From: JBDLSY01 sp041170585
GTDB taxonomy: Bacteria; Pseudomonadota; Gammaproteobacteria; Burkholderiales; Burkholderiaceae_C
Length of the DNA stretch: 64,000 nucleotides
Direction: 5' to 3'
Assembly: GCA_041170585.1 (NCBI GenBank)
Contig: JBEDNN010000053.1
Span: 1 to 64,000, forward strand
The position numbers and the translations under genes are program-made. Every line of letters starts with the position of its first letter. Position 1 is the stretch's first letter. Shown one piece after another: positions 36,817-46,376 of the stretch. The notes under the pieces were generated by a model. It was not told the DNA's origin, did no database searches, and worked only from the letters and a program-made list of their open reading frames with translations.

Positions 36817-37548
36817 TTATAAATGCACCAAAGTACCTTCATCACTTCCCTGCACTATAGACAATAAAGCATCTGGTTTATGAATAGAAAATACTTTAAT
36901 TGGCAATTTTTGATCGCGGCACAAAGCAAAAGCCGTTGCGTCCATCACTTCTAAACGGCGATTAATGGCTTCATCAAAAGACAAAGTACTGTAACGCGTA
37001 GCACTAGGATCTTTTTTCGGGTCAGCGGTATAAATGCCGTCGACTTTAGTTGCTTTCAATAAAATATCTGCACCGATTTCTGCACCACGCAATGCCCCAG
37101 CCGTGTCTGTTGTAAAAAATGGATTGCCAGTACCTGCTGCAAAAATAACCACCCGCCCCTCTTCTAAATAACGCAATGCACGAGGTCTAATGTAGGGTTC
37201 AGATACTTGGTCACATTTTAAAGCAGTCATTACACGAGCTTCTACACCGATAGCACGAAACGCATCTTGTAAAGCCAAGGCATTCATCATGGTAGCTAAC
37301 ATTCCCATGTGATCTGCGGTTGCTCTGTCCATTCCTGCCGCTCCGCCTGCAACACCCCGAAAAATATTTCCACCGCCAATTACAATACCTAGTTGAACAC
37401 CAATATCAACGACTTTTTTAACTTCGTTAACCATACTGGTAATCGTGAGTCGATTAATTCCAAAGGAATCATCACCCATTAAAGCCTCACCAGATAATTT
37501 TAACAACACACGTTTATAGGCCTTGGTTTTGGCGATATTTTGGGTCAT
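36817..37548 (-). CDS. pyrH: Uridylate kinase
   Basis: Phosphorylates UMP to UDP; hexameric amino-acid-kinase-fold enzyme. Motifs: RVLLKLSGEALMGDDSFGI, IVIGGGNIFRG, DRATADHMGMLATMMNALAL, and GTGNPFFTTDTAGALRGAEI. 243 residues, normal; an AAGGAAAAAC ribosome site precedes the ATG. It normally follows tsf closely, but here 325 bp with an element B copy separate them. Confidence 0.97.
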   Translation of the reverse strand: MTQNIAKTKAYKRVLLKLSGEALMGDDSFGINRLTITSMVNEVKKVVDIGVQLGIVIGGGNIFRGVAGGAAGMDRATADHMGMLATMMNALALQDAFRAIGVEARVMTALKCDQVSEPYIRPRALRYLEEGRVVIFAAGTGNPFFTTDTAGALRGAEIGADILLKATKVDGIYTADPKKDPSATRYSTLSFDEAINRRLEVMDATAFALCRDQKLPIKVFSIHKPDALLSIVQGSDEGTLVHL

Positions 37549-37873
37549 TGTGTTTTTCCTTCAAGATAAAATACGAATAGGGCTATAAATAGGGCTATAG
37601 TCAATATATATTTAATTTAACTTAACAATACTTTTAAAAATTACGAAAAAAAACAATCATTTAAATATTTTCAAATACTATTGCTTTAAAATAGTATGCT
37701 TTAAAATTAAAATAATTGATTATTGGCATTGCTACTTTAATATGGTTAAAGTATATATTTCTAAAATTTTCTTAGCAAAATAAAGCTTGCGTAAGATAAA
37801 AAACATAATAACTATTTTTAAGTAGCAATACCTGATTATTTTTACGTAAGTTTTAGTTTTATACAGATTATGA
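37549..37873. other. Enlarged tsf-pyrH gap carrying element B copy 4
   Basis: 325 bp on the minus strand between tsf and pyrH. Apart from the 108-bp mobile element it contains only A/T-rich sequence, with small repeats such as AGTATGCTTTAAAAT-like blocks around 37680-37710 and GGGCTATAAATAGGGCTATA at 37579-37598. A promoter for pyrH must lie here if the element blocks read-through. Confidence 0.6.
37725..37832 (+). mobile_element. Miniature element B, copy 4 (subfamily B2)
   Basis: 108 bp, GGCATTGCTACTT to AAGTAGCAATACC, flanked by exact direct repeats TGATTATT (37717-37724 and 37833-37840). The interior matches the nested copy at 20569 nearly base for base in the opposite orientation. It is inserted between two essential genes, tsf and pyrH. 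Confidence 0.95.
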
Positions 37874-38776
37874 TTACCCTACAAGTGCTTTAGCTGCCGC
37901 TGCTGCTGCTGCTTGTTCAGCCACTTCGGTAGCAAAATCTACTGTTTTCTTTTCAATGCCTTCACCTACAACATAGATTGTGAATGCAGATACCGTAGTA
38001 TTTTTAGACTTTAAAAATTGCTCAATTGTTAATTTATCATTTTTAACAAAAGCTTGTGTCATTAAAGAAACCTCTTTTAAAAATTTAGCAACAGATCCAT
38101 CAACCATTTTAATAGTTAATTCAGCAGACTTACCTGCCTCGGCAGCTTTCAAACTAGCCACTGAACGCTCTTTTTCAATTAAAGCGGAATCAACACCTGC
38201 TTCATTTAAAGCAACGGGTTTAGTGGCTGCGATATGCATAGCAACATCTTTAGCCGCTAAATCATCACCAATATATTCAACCAATACACCAATACGGCCA
38301 TTATGGACGTAACTAGCTACTTTACCAGTGGTCGGATTAACCGCCTTAAAGCGACGAATACTAATATTTTCGCCTACTTTACCAATAAGTGCCTTACGGA
38401 CAGTATCAACATCACTGTCTTTAAAATGAGTCACAGACAAAGCAGACACATCACTAATAGCTTTCTCGCTAATTAACTGTGCTAAATTATCCGTAAAAGC
38501 AATAAACTCATCATTTTTTGAAACAAAGTCTGTTTCACAGTTGATTTCAACCATAGCCGCGTGGGTACTATTAGTATTGATATACACACCAATAAGTCCC
38601 TCGGCAGTTACACGGTCGGCTGCTTTACTGGCCTTATTACCTAACCGTACGCGTAAAATCTCTTCTGCTTTATCCATATCACCAGCCGCTTCAGTCAGTG
38701 CTTTTTTACATTCCATCATCGGTGCATCAGTTTTTTCACGCAACTTTGCGACCATCTTTGCTGTAATTACTGTCAT
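37874..38776 (-). CDS. tsf: Translation elongation factor Ts
   Basis: Nucleotide exchange factor for EF-Tu. N-terminal UBA-like domain with VAKLREKTDAPMMECKKALTEA, the TDFV motif in ETDFVSKNDEF, and dimerisation domains following. 300 residues, slightly longer than E. coli (283) through an Ala-rich tail (QAAAAAAAKALVG). Directly downstream of rpsB. Confidence 0.97.
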   Translation of the reverse strand: MTVITAKMVAKLREKTDAPMMECKKALTEAAGDMDKAEEILRVRLGNKASKAADRVTAEGLIGVYINTNSTHAAMVEINCETDFVSKNDEFIAFTDNLAQLISEKAISDVSALSVTHFKDSDVDTVRKALIGKVGENISIRRFKAVNPTTGKVASYVHNGRIGVLVEYIGDDLAAKDVAMHIAATKPVALNEAGVDSALIEKERSVASLKAAEAGKSAELTIKMVDGSVAKFLKEVSLMTQAFVKNDKLTIEQFLKSKNTTVSAFTIYVVGEGIEKKTVDFATEVAEQAAAAAAAKALVG

Positions 38777-38889
38777 TTTTAATCCTAAATAGTTAAATAG
38801 TTATTTTTAAATAGTTATTTTTTACAAGGTAGCACATCAAAAACAAACCGTGCTGTGCACGGCTTGGTTAATATTACTAAAAATTATAA

Positions 38890-39648
38890 TTAAGCAACAA
38901 TATCACCTTCAACCAACTCAGTTGTTAAATTGTCGGTCTCTTTTATTGCATCAACTAAGCCCTGTAAGCCTTGCGCACGCCCCTCTAAGACGGCATCAGC
39001 GAATGCTTGAGCATACAACCGTACAGCACGAGATGAGTCATCATTTCCTGGTACAACATAATCAATACCAATTGGACTATGATTAGTATCAACAACGCCA
39101 ATGACAGGAATACCTAATTTCTTAGCTTCAGTAATAGCAATTTTATGAAAACCTACATCAATTACAAACAGTGCATCAGGTAAAGCAGTTAAATTTTTAA
39201 TACCGCCAATACTACGTTGTAACTTGTCCATTTCACGTTGCTGCATTAAAGCTTCTTTTTTACTTTTACGGTCTTGCGACCCTTCTTCCATTGCAGCTTC
39301 TAATTCTTTTAAACGTTTGATAGATGTTTTAACTGTTTTAAAATTAGTCAAAGTACCACCCAACCAACGTTCGTCTACATAAGGAACGCCCGCACGTATG
39401 GCTTCTTCTGCAACGATTTCTTTAGCGCCACGCTTTGCACCAACAAACATAACTGTGCCACGATTGGCAGTTAATTGACGTACATACTTGAGTGCATCTT
39501 CTAGTAGCGGTAAAGTTTTTTCTAAGTTAATAATATGAATTTTATTGCGGGCACCAAAAATAAATGGAGCCATTTTTGGACTCCAAAAACGTGTTTGATG
39601 ACCAAAATGAACACCGGCTTCAAGCATTTCGCGCATAGATACTGACAT
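38890..39648 (-). CDS. rpsB: 30S ribosomal protein uS2
   Basis: Small-subunit ribosomal protein needed for S1 binding. Typical segments: MREMLEAGVHFGHQTRFWSPKM, FGARNKIHIINLEKT, VDERWLGGTLTNFKT, and IDVGFHKIAITEAKKLGIPVIGVVDTNHSP. The frame opens at 39690, but the ATG at 39648 (MSVSMREML) is preceded by AAAGGA at proper spacing and matches the family, giving 252 residues. First gene of the long minus-strand cluster. Confidence 0.97.
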   Translation of the reverse strand: MSVSMREMLEAGVHFGHQTRFWSPKMAPFIFGARNKIHIINLEKTLPLLEDALKYVRQLTANRGTVMFVGAKRGAKEIVAEEAIRAGVPYVDERWLGGTLTNFKTVKTSIKRLKELEAAMEEGSQDRKSKKEALMQQREMDKLQRSIGGIKNLTALPDALFVIDVGFHKIAITEAKKLGIPVIGVVDTNHSPIGIDYVVPGNDDSSRAVRLYAQAFADAVLEGRAQGLQGLVDAIKETDNLTTELVEGDIVA

Positions 39649-40017
39649 GGTTTTTCCTTTAGGGTTGTTTCTTTGTTTGTCAATGCTCACTAAAATTAGC
39701 GAACCCTAATATGACAAAACAGCGATTTTTAAAAATTATATTTTAAACATTTAATTTAATTTAATGTTTAAATGTACTTGTTTTAGTATTTTTTAGTACA
39801 AAACTCTATAATTTTAACCCAAATATGTAATATATTATGCAATATATATAATATATTATCAACCTTTATCAACCCATTAATAACATATTGACAGTCTTAA
39901 GACAGTCTTAAAATTGATAATCTTGGACAGTTTATTGACATTAAGTATACTTAATAAAAGTATACTTAATAATCTCAATTAAAAATATTCAATCGTTTTA
40001 ATCATTTTAACTATCAC
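39649..40017. promoter_or_regulatory. Divergent rpsB/map control region with tandem repeats
   Basis: About 370 bp between divergent genes. It holds two tandem copies of GACAGTCTTAA (39890-39911) and two tandem copies of AAGTATACTTAATAA (39943-39972), each containing the palindrome AAGTATACTT. TTGACA at 39935-39940 could be a -35 element for map. Nothing identifies a known regulator. Confidence 0.5.
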
Positions 40018-40809
40018 ATGAGCATCACATTTAAAACACCAGAACAAATTAACAATATGCGTATCGCTGGAAAACTAGCTTCCGAAGTATTAGATTTTAT
40101 TACCCCTTACGTCAAAGCAGGCATTACCACCAATGAAATTAATGATTTATGTCATCACTATATTGTAAATACTCAACATGCTATTCCTGCACCATTAAAT
40201 TACAATCCATCAGGAAATTTAGCCTATCCAAAGTCTATTTGTACTTCATTAAATGAGGTTATTTGTCATGGCATCCCCAATGATAAACCATTAAAAAATG
40301 GCGATTGTATTAATATTGATGTTACTATAATTAAAAATGGTTTTCACGGTGATACTAGCCGTATGTTTACCGTTGGCACTGTTGCACCCCATGCAATACG
40401 ATTAATTAAAACTACTTTTGAAGCAATGTGGCTGGGTATTAAGCAAGTAAAACCAGGTAATTATTTAGGTGATATTGGCTATAGTATTCAGCGTCATTGT
40501 GAATTAGCGGGCTTTAGTGTAGTACGAGAGTTTTGCGGACACGGTATTGGGCAACGCTTTCACGAAGAACCACAAGTATTACACTATGGTAATCCAAAAC
40601 AAGGTGTTATTTTAAAAGCAGGTATGATTTTTACTATTGAACCCATGATTAACGCAGGTAAGAAAGAAATAAAAATGATGCCCGATGGCTGGGGGGCAAG
40701 AACAAAAGACCGCACATTATCAGCGCAATGGGAGCATACTGTTTTAGTTACTGATACAGGTTATGAGGTACTTACTGTATCAGAAGGTACGCCCACTTGT
40801 CCAAGCTAA
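40018..40809 (+). CDS. map: Methionine aminopeptidase type I
   Basis: Removes initiator methionine from nascent proteins. Pita-bread fold with the five metal ligands visible in context: CINIDVTIIKNGFHGDTSRMF (two Asp), FCGHGIGQRFHEEP (His), FTIEPMI (Glu) and QWEHTVLVT (Glu). 263 residues, normal. Upstream neighbour of glnD with an 11-bp gap; map-glnD divergent from rpsB is a widely conserved arrangement. Confidence 0.96.
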   Translation: MSITFKTPEQINNMRIAGKLASEVLDFITPYVKAGITTNEINDLCHHYIVNTQHAIPAPLNYNPSGNLAYPKSICTSLNEVICHGIPNDKPLKNGDCINIDVTIIKNGFHGDTSRMFTVGTVAPHAIRLIKTTFEAMWLGIKQVKPGNYLGDIGYSIQRHCELAGFSVVREFCGHGIGQRFHEEPQVLHYGNPKQGVILKAGMIFTIEPMINAGKKEIKMMPDGWGARTKDRTLSAQWEHTVLVTDTGYEVLTVSEGTPTCPS

Positions 40810-40820
40810 ATAAATAATTT

Positions 40821-43421
40821 ATGCTGCCATTAAAACCCGCCCAGCCATTTAAACGAAGCCATATTCAAAAAAAATTAGCAGCAATAACTAAGCAAATTGA
40901 TTATAAGTTATCTGTATTATGGCAAGATATGCCTATTTTAAGCCAATATGGCTGCGTGTTGGTGGCTATTGGTGGGTATGGGCGACAAGAAATGTATCCT
41001 CATTCTGACATTGATTTATTGATTGTAGTTCCAGAAAACACCCAACAATATTATTTAGATAATTTAGATTGTTTAGATTTAGACAATGAAATTAGTTTAT
41101 TTTTTCAAAAATGTTGGGACAATCAGCTCAATATTAGTCATAGTGTCCGCAATTCAAGTGAGTGTTTAACGGAGGCAGCTAATGATATTACTGTGCAAAC
41201 TGCTTTATTAGAAGCCCGTTTAATTATTGGTAATTCATCGTTGTTTTTAAGCGTAGTTCAGCAATGTATAAAACAAATTAATATTACTGATTTTTTTCAA
41301 GCAAAATTATTAGAAATGCAACAGCGGCATCAACGGTATGAACATACAGCCTATAGCTTAGAACCCAATTGTAAAGAAAGTCCTGGTGGATTGCGTGATT
41401 TACACCTATTGATTTGGATTGCAAAAGCAATGGGGCTTACTGCATTAAAAAATAATAGTAGGCAAACATGGAAAGACTTAAAGCATCATCAGTTTTTAAA
41501 CTCAATTGAAGCTAAAACATTAATTCGTGCTGAAAAAATTCTACAAAATATTAGATATGCCTTACATATTTTATCAAAGCGCCGTGAAGATCGCTTAGTA
41601 TTTGATTTACAAACAGCAGTAGCTGACTTATTAGGCTATACCGCCAAACCTGGTAGACGAGTCAGTGAAGTGTTGATGCAAACTTATTATTTAGCGGCTA
41701 AAACGGTATCACAACTTAACAACTTATTATTACAAACATTAGAGCGACACATGTTGGGCGAATCGTCTTATCAAAGGCGCTATTTAACAGATGATTATTG
41801 CGAAGAGCACGGATTTTTACACGTATTAAATATGGAGTTATTTAACATCAAGCCAATAGAGATATTAAACGTCTTCCATCTGTTGGTAGAACAGACTCAT
41901 TTACGTGATTTATCAGCCAGTACTCAACGTGCTTTATGGAATACGAAGAAAAATTTACTAAAGATTAATAATACTGACGAATTTAAACAATCATTTATGC
42001 GTTTTTTTGAACGCGGAATCGGCTTGACTCAAACATTTAGACGTATGAACTCATTAGGGATTTTGAGTTACTGTATTCCTGACTTTAAACGTATTATTGG
42101 ACAAATGCAACATGATTTATTTCATATATACACTGTTGATCAACACATATTGATGGTTTTACGTAATATACGCCGTTTTTTAACGCCGCAGCACGTCCAC
42201 GAATACCCATTGTGTAGTCAGCTAATACGTTCTTTTAAAGAAAAACCAGTTTTGTATATTGCAGCAATATTTCATGATATTGCTAAAGGACGGGGCGGTG
42301 ACCACAGCCTACTAGGAGAACAAGCGGTAAAACGATTTGGATTAAAAATGAATTTATCCAAAGAAAACATAAAATTAGCTATGTTTTTAGTAAAGCATCA
42401 TTTAGTTTTGTCTACTGTTGCACAAAAAAGTGATTTATCAGACTCGCATATCATTATAAAATTTGCTAGGTTGGTTAAAAACGAAGAACGGTTAACGGCA
42501 TTATATTTATTAACTGTGGCGGATATTAGGGGTACTAGCCCCAAGGTTTGGAGTGTTTGGAAATCAAAACTAATTGAAACTTTATATACAAAAACACTGT
42601 GTCAATTAAATAATAACAAGCATAAGCATAAGCAAAAAATTTCAAATTACACATTAACACACCAAGCACAAACACTGGTATTAAACTTATTACCAAGAAA
42701 TACTCAAACAGAACCAGTATGGCGGTATTTAGATGATACTTATTTTTTGCGTAATACGGCAGACGATGCTGCTTGGCATACCAGTGTTTTATTAACACAA
42801 ATTGACGAATCAATCACTGTTGCGAGTAGATTAGCGCCAGATAAGACAGGTTTACAAATTATGGTTTATTCCAAAGACCAAAATAAGTTATTTGTTAGGT
42901 TATGTAGCTGCTTTGATCAACAATCGTTTAGTGTATTAACAGCACAAGTTTATACGACACGACACGGATATGCGTTGGATCATTTTTTATTAACATTTCC
43001 AGAATATGACATAAACTGTGATGATGAATTAAAAATGTTATTAATACAACAATTACAACAATTAGAATTAGAATCAGTAATTAAAAATAGCTTAATATAT
43101 TTACCCGAATTACCACAGCCAAAAACGCAAAGAATCCCAAGACAAGCAAGGCAATTTTTTTTCGAGCCGCAAGTTTATTTAATACCTGACGATAAAAAAG
43201 GGCTTTTTTTGTTAGAGCTACACGCGGTAGACCAAGTTAGCTTACTATATAGAGTAGCACATATTTTTGCTAAATATGAAATATCGATTCACACAGCACG
43301 CATTACAACACTAGGCAGTCGTGTTGAGGACTTTTTTTTAATTAGTGGTTCATCACTGGATGATGAAAAAACACAAATTCAGTTGGAGACTGATTTATTG
43401 AAAGCCGTAGAAATAAAGTAA
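40821..43421 (+). CDS. glnD: Bifunctional uridylyltransferase/uridylyl-removing enzyme GlnD
   Basis: Nitrogen sensor that uridylylates PII protein (GlnB/GlnK) when glutamine is low and reverses it when high. Nucleotidyltransferase motif GGYGRQEMYPHSDIDLL (about 50-66), the conserved LEPNCKESPGGLRDLHLL, an HD hydrolase domain with FHDIAKGRGGDHSLLG around residue 485, and two C-terminal ACT domains. 866 residues, a little shorter than E. coli (890). No PII or glutamine synthetase gene is in the window. Confidence 0.95.
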   Translation: MLPLKPAQPFKRSHIQKKLAAITKQIDYKLSVLWQDMPILSQYGCVLVAIGGYGRQEMYPHSDIDLLIVVPENTQQYYLDNLDCLDLDNEISLFFQKCWDNQLNISHSVRNSSECLTEAANDITVQTALLEARLIIGNSSLFLSVVQQCIKQINITDFFQAKLLEMQQRHQRYEHTAYSLEPNCKESPGGLRDLHLLIWIAKAMGLTALKNNSRQTWKDLKHHQFLNSIEAKTLIRAEKILQNIRYALHILSKRREDRLVFDLQTAVADLLGYTAKPGRRVSEVLMQTYYLAAKTVSQLNNLLLQTLERHMLGESSYQRRYLTDDYCEEHGFLHVLNMELFNIKPIEILNVFHLLVEQTHLRDLSASTQRALWNTKKNLLKINNTDEFKQSFMRFFERGIGLTQTFRRMNSLGILSYCIPDFKRIIGQMQHDLFHIYTVDQHILMVLRNIRRFLTPQHVHEYPLCSQLIRSFKEKPVLYIAAIFHDIAKGRGGDHSLLGEQAVKRFGLKMNLSKENIKLAMFLVKHHLVLSTVAQKSDLSDSHIIIKFARLVKNEERLTALYLLTVADIRGTSPKVWSVWKSKLIETLYTKTLCQLNNNKHKHKQKISNYTLTHQAQTLVLNLLPRNTQTEPVWRYLDDTYFLRNTADDAAWHTSVLLTQIDESITVASRLAPDKTGLQIMVYSKDQNKLFVRLCSCFDQQSFSVLTAQVYTTRHGYALDHFLLTFPEYDINCDDELKMLLIQQLQQLELESVIKNSLIYLPELPQPKTQRIPRQARQFFFEPQVYLIPDDKKGLFLLELHAVDQVSLLYRVAHIFAKYEISIHTARITTLGSRVEDFFLISGSSLDDEKTQIQLETDLLKAVEIK

Positions 43422-43482
43422 GATAAATTTAAATAAAATAAGATAAACTTATATAATCTAAAAAAAAATAAAAAATCGCCTT

Positions 43483-44327
43483 ATGAATTTACACATTGGT
43501 ATAACCATCGAAATACATTCAGAAGATTTATGTTTATGGGATGATCATATTAAACAGAATGCTTTAGCATTGGCTCTAACCTTAAAAGCAAGTAGTCTTA
43601 AGCATAGAGTTACTTTAGTCAATACCACTGACGTAGCAATTACTCGGAAACTCCCGTGGAATTTAAAGCAATTTGATACTCAATCTTTTGAAGCAGTCAA
43701 ACATTCTTTAAATATATTAAAAAATAAAGGAATTTACGTAACGAATAAAAAAATTGCTAAACGGTTAAGTATATTAGAATCCAATACAAAACTATTAAAT
43801 AATTTTTTAAACCCTTTGATGATAGCGGAGTTATTTTATAGAAATTTATCTGTTTGTGTAGATAGTGTTCATTTAATGAACTTAGCTCACCGTGATAAGC
43901 ATACAGAACTAATAGGAATATTGTCGGGTACAAATCTAAGGAGGTAAACAAAACATAGCAAAAACATTGTCAAAAAATACAGATGTAGTCATTAGTCATC
44001 AATGGGGTAATCCTTTAAGTTATACTTATTTGAAAGCAGCTTGGTTGGGCTATCCCTTAGTACATAATGCTGATTTATGTAAAGAATTGGGATTTTATTA
44101 TCATAAAAGTGACAAGTGACGTGATATCAGGTACTGAAGCATTGAATCTTGCTTGCGAAGTAGGAATGATTGGCGGTAATTACTCAATTAAAAAAAGAGA
44201 AACATCGTCTCATTATAAAGAGAGGCAAAGCCATTTAATCAAGCAGTTTTTAGCTAAACAACCTGCAATAGTCAGAAAATATGATCTTTTAATTACTCAA
44301 TTAATTATTAATAAAAAAAGAAAATAA
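43483..44327 (+). pseudogene. DUF2827-family gene, disrupted by frameshifts
   Basis: Three successive reading frames together resemble a DUF2827 protein (glycosyltransferase-like, function unknown). Frame 1 (43483-43947) has GITIEI...LWDDHIKQNALALALTL. The signature DVVISHQWGNPLSYTYLKAAWLGYPLVHNADLC is in a second frame around 43982-44110, ending at a TGA. A third frame (44114-44327) carries the C-terminal helix region. The summed length of about 280 residues is shorter than the family's usual 350 or more, so there is also internal loss. Most likely decayed; upstream glnD and downstream genes are intact. Confidence 0.75.
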
Positions 44328-44334
44328 AAAAATA

Positions 44335-44850
44335 ATGAAGAATACTTTAAAAACCACTTTCGCTAAAACAAAAGCTAAAAAATTTAGCGTATTTTTACTA
44401 TTTATAGTAGTAATAAACCATAAAAATTCTATCGCGCAACCTCCTATAGATCAAAAAATGCCTAATTTACAAGAGCATTCACTAAAAGGTAAATGGAATT
44501 GGGTGTTTTTAGACACTGGTGCGTCCCATAAAATGTACATTGATAATGTACAACACTATCAAACGCATTCAGATGCCAGCGGAACAATTGAATCTTTAGA
44601 AGAACAATGCCCTATTCAATTAATAGTATATAACGCAGCCAAAACACAACTGATTAGTAATAAAGGCAATGTGAATATAAACCATGATGGCCACGTAATT
44701 ATTAATGCTACCTGTAAAAATGCCAGTGTATTAGCGATGGGTTATGGCCTATCTTCAAAAATAGGCTCTATTCTTGGACGATCAGATACTAAAATAGTAG
44801 GCGAAGATAAGCTTATAAAACAACCTTTTGTCATCAGCCGCACTGAATAA
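44335..44850 (+). CDS. Secreted or periplasmic protein of unknown function
   Basis: 171 residues, not recognised. A Lys-rich N-terminus, a hydrophobic stretch (FSVFLLFIVVI, about 19-29) and a SIAQ site near residue 35 look like a signal peptide. The mature part has an LKGKWNWVFLDTG motif, two cysteines (about 81 and 117) that could form a disulfide, and a beta-rich composition. It lies between the DUF2827 relic and pyk, 24 bp before pyk. No function should be assigned. Confidence 0.6.
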   Translation: MKNTLKTTFAKTKAKKFSVFLLFIVVINHKNSIAQPPIDQKMPNLQEHSLKGKWNWVFLDTGASHKMYIDNVQHYQTHSDASGTIESLEEQCPIQLIVYNAAKTQLISNKGNVNINHDGHVIINATCKNASVLAMGYGLSSKIGSILGRSDTKIVGEDKLIKQPFVISRTE

Positions 44851-44873
44851 TTTAAACTCTAAATAAAGTAAAT

Positions 44874-46322
44874 ATGAAACCACGCATTAAACGCAATACT
44901 AAAATTGTCGCTACATTAGGCCCTGCAAGCTCTAGCCCTGAAATATTAGAAGCTATGTTGCGTGCTGGTGTCAATGTAGTAAGGCTAAATTTTAGTCATG
45001 GAACTGCCCAAGATCATTTGCAAAGGGCAACTTTAGTGCGAGAAATTGCAGCCAAAGTAGGTAAAGAAATCGCTATTATGGCTGATTTACAAGGACCAAA
45101 AATACGAGTGGGTAAATTTACCAACGGTAAAACTGATTTACTGGTTAATACACATTTTATTTTAGATGCTAACTGTACTTTGGGCGACGATTACCGCGTT
45201 GGCTTAGACTATAAAGACTTGCCTAAAGATGTCAAAGCACAGGATATTTTGTTGTTAAACGACGGTTTGATTCAGTTACGCGTTGAAAAAGTCATTGGCA
45301 GCGAAATTCATACTGTTGTTGAGTTAGGCGGAGAGTTATCAAATAATAAAGGCATCAACCGTAAGGGAGGTGGCTTAACTGCCCCAGCTTTAACAGCTAA
45401 AGATATGGAAGATTTAAAAATAGCCATGGCTTTACAAGCGGATTATCTGGCCATCAGTTTTCCAAAAAACCGTACCGATATGGAAATGGCAAGGCAACTT
45501 GCTTTAATTGCAGGTGCTCCTCATAACCATACCACTGCTTTAATTGCTAAAATTGAACGTGCCGAAGCTATTCTGCCTGGTGTACTAGAAGGTATTTTAG
45601 AAGTGTCTGACGGTATTATGGTTGCCCGTGGTGACTTGGCCGTAGAAGTAGGAAATGCCGCAGTACCCGCTTTACAAAAACGCATGATTAAACTAGCAAG
45701 GCAAATGGATAAAGTAGTCATTACTGCAACGCAGATGATGGAATCTATGATTGTTAATCCAGTGCCGACCCGTGCTGAAGTCAGTGATGTTGCAAATGCC
45801 GTTTTAGATGGTACTGATGCAGTGATGTTGAGTGCAGAAACAGCATCAGGTAAGTTTCCTGTAGAAACTATTTTACAAATGGCAAATATCGCTGAACAAG
45901 CCGAACAGTTTGAAGACCGTAATTTATTAGACACAGATTTTTTGAACGTACAATTTAAACGCATTGACCAAAGCATTGCTATGGGAGCTTTGTTCACAGC
46001 ACACCATTTAAACTGTAAAGCAATTATTGCACTTACCGATAGCGGCTCTACTGCTTTGTGGATGAGCAGACAACATGTCAATATTCCTATTTATGCTTTA
46101 ACGTCAAAAATCGGTAGCCAACGTAAAATGGCTTTATACCGCAATGTACGCCCTATTTATATGGATACTTCATCGGAAAAAGAAACCGCTTTACAGCAAG
46201 CTGAAACTTTGTTGAAATCACGAGGTGTCCTAAATGTAGGTGATTTATATGCGATTACTTGCGGCGAACCTATGGGAGAACCCGGGGGAACCAATATGTT
46301 AAAAATTTGTAGAGTGTTGTAA
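44874..46322 (+). CDS. pyk: Pyruvate kinase
   Basis: Last step of glycolysis, PEP + ADP to pyruvate + ATP. Complete set of motifs: TKIVATLGPASSSPEILEAMLRAGVNVVRLNFSHG, IMADLQGPKIRVGKF, ALIAKIERAEAI, IMVARGDLAVEVG, TATQMMESMI and DAVMLSAETASGKFP; C-terminal regulatory domain ends CGEPMGEPGGTN. 482 residues, the length typical of betaproteobacterial enzymes. Convergent with queG across a 54-bp gap. Confidence 0.97.
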   Translation: MKPRIKRNTKIVATLGPASSSPEILEAMLRAGVNVVRLNFSHGTAQDHLQRATLVREIAAKVGKEIAIMADLQGPKIRVGKFTNGKTDLLVNTHFILDANCTLGDDYRVGLDYKDLPKDVKAQDILLLNDGLIQLRVEKVIGSEIHTVVELGGELSNNKGINRKGGGLTAPALTAKDMEDLKIAMALQADYLAISFPKNRTDMEMARQLALIAGAPHNHTTALIAKIERAEAILPGVLEGILEVSDGIMVARGDLAVEVGNAAVPALQKRMIKLARQMDKVVITATQMMESMIVNPVPTRAEVSDVANAVLDGTDAVMLSAETASGKFPVETILQMANIAEQAEQFEDRNLLDTDFLNVQFKRIDQSIAMGALFTAHHLNCKAIIALTDSGSTALWMSRQHVNIPIYALTSKIGSQRKMALYRNVRPIYMDTSSEKETALQQAETLLKSRGVLNVGDLYAITCGEPMGEPGGTNMLKICRVL

Positions 46323-46376
46323 ATATATTATTATGAATAACACATCATTATATATAATATAAAATGAGTTTTTATA

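Noticed and set aside
40018..40809. Transfer RNA genes in the intergenic regions
   Set aside because: I scanned the gaps for cloverleaf patterns with TTC-A arms and CCA-type ends and found none convincing; a dedicated tRNA scan would settle it.
45521..46081. 186-residue frame antisense to pyk
   Set aside because: Mirror of conserved coding sequence in the opposite strand; composition and neighbours show pyk is the real gene.
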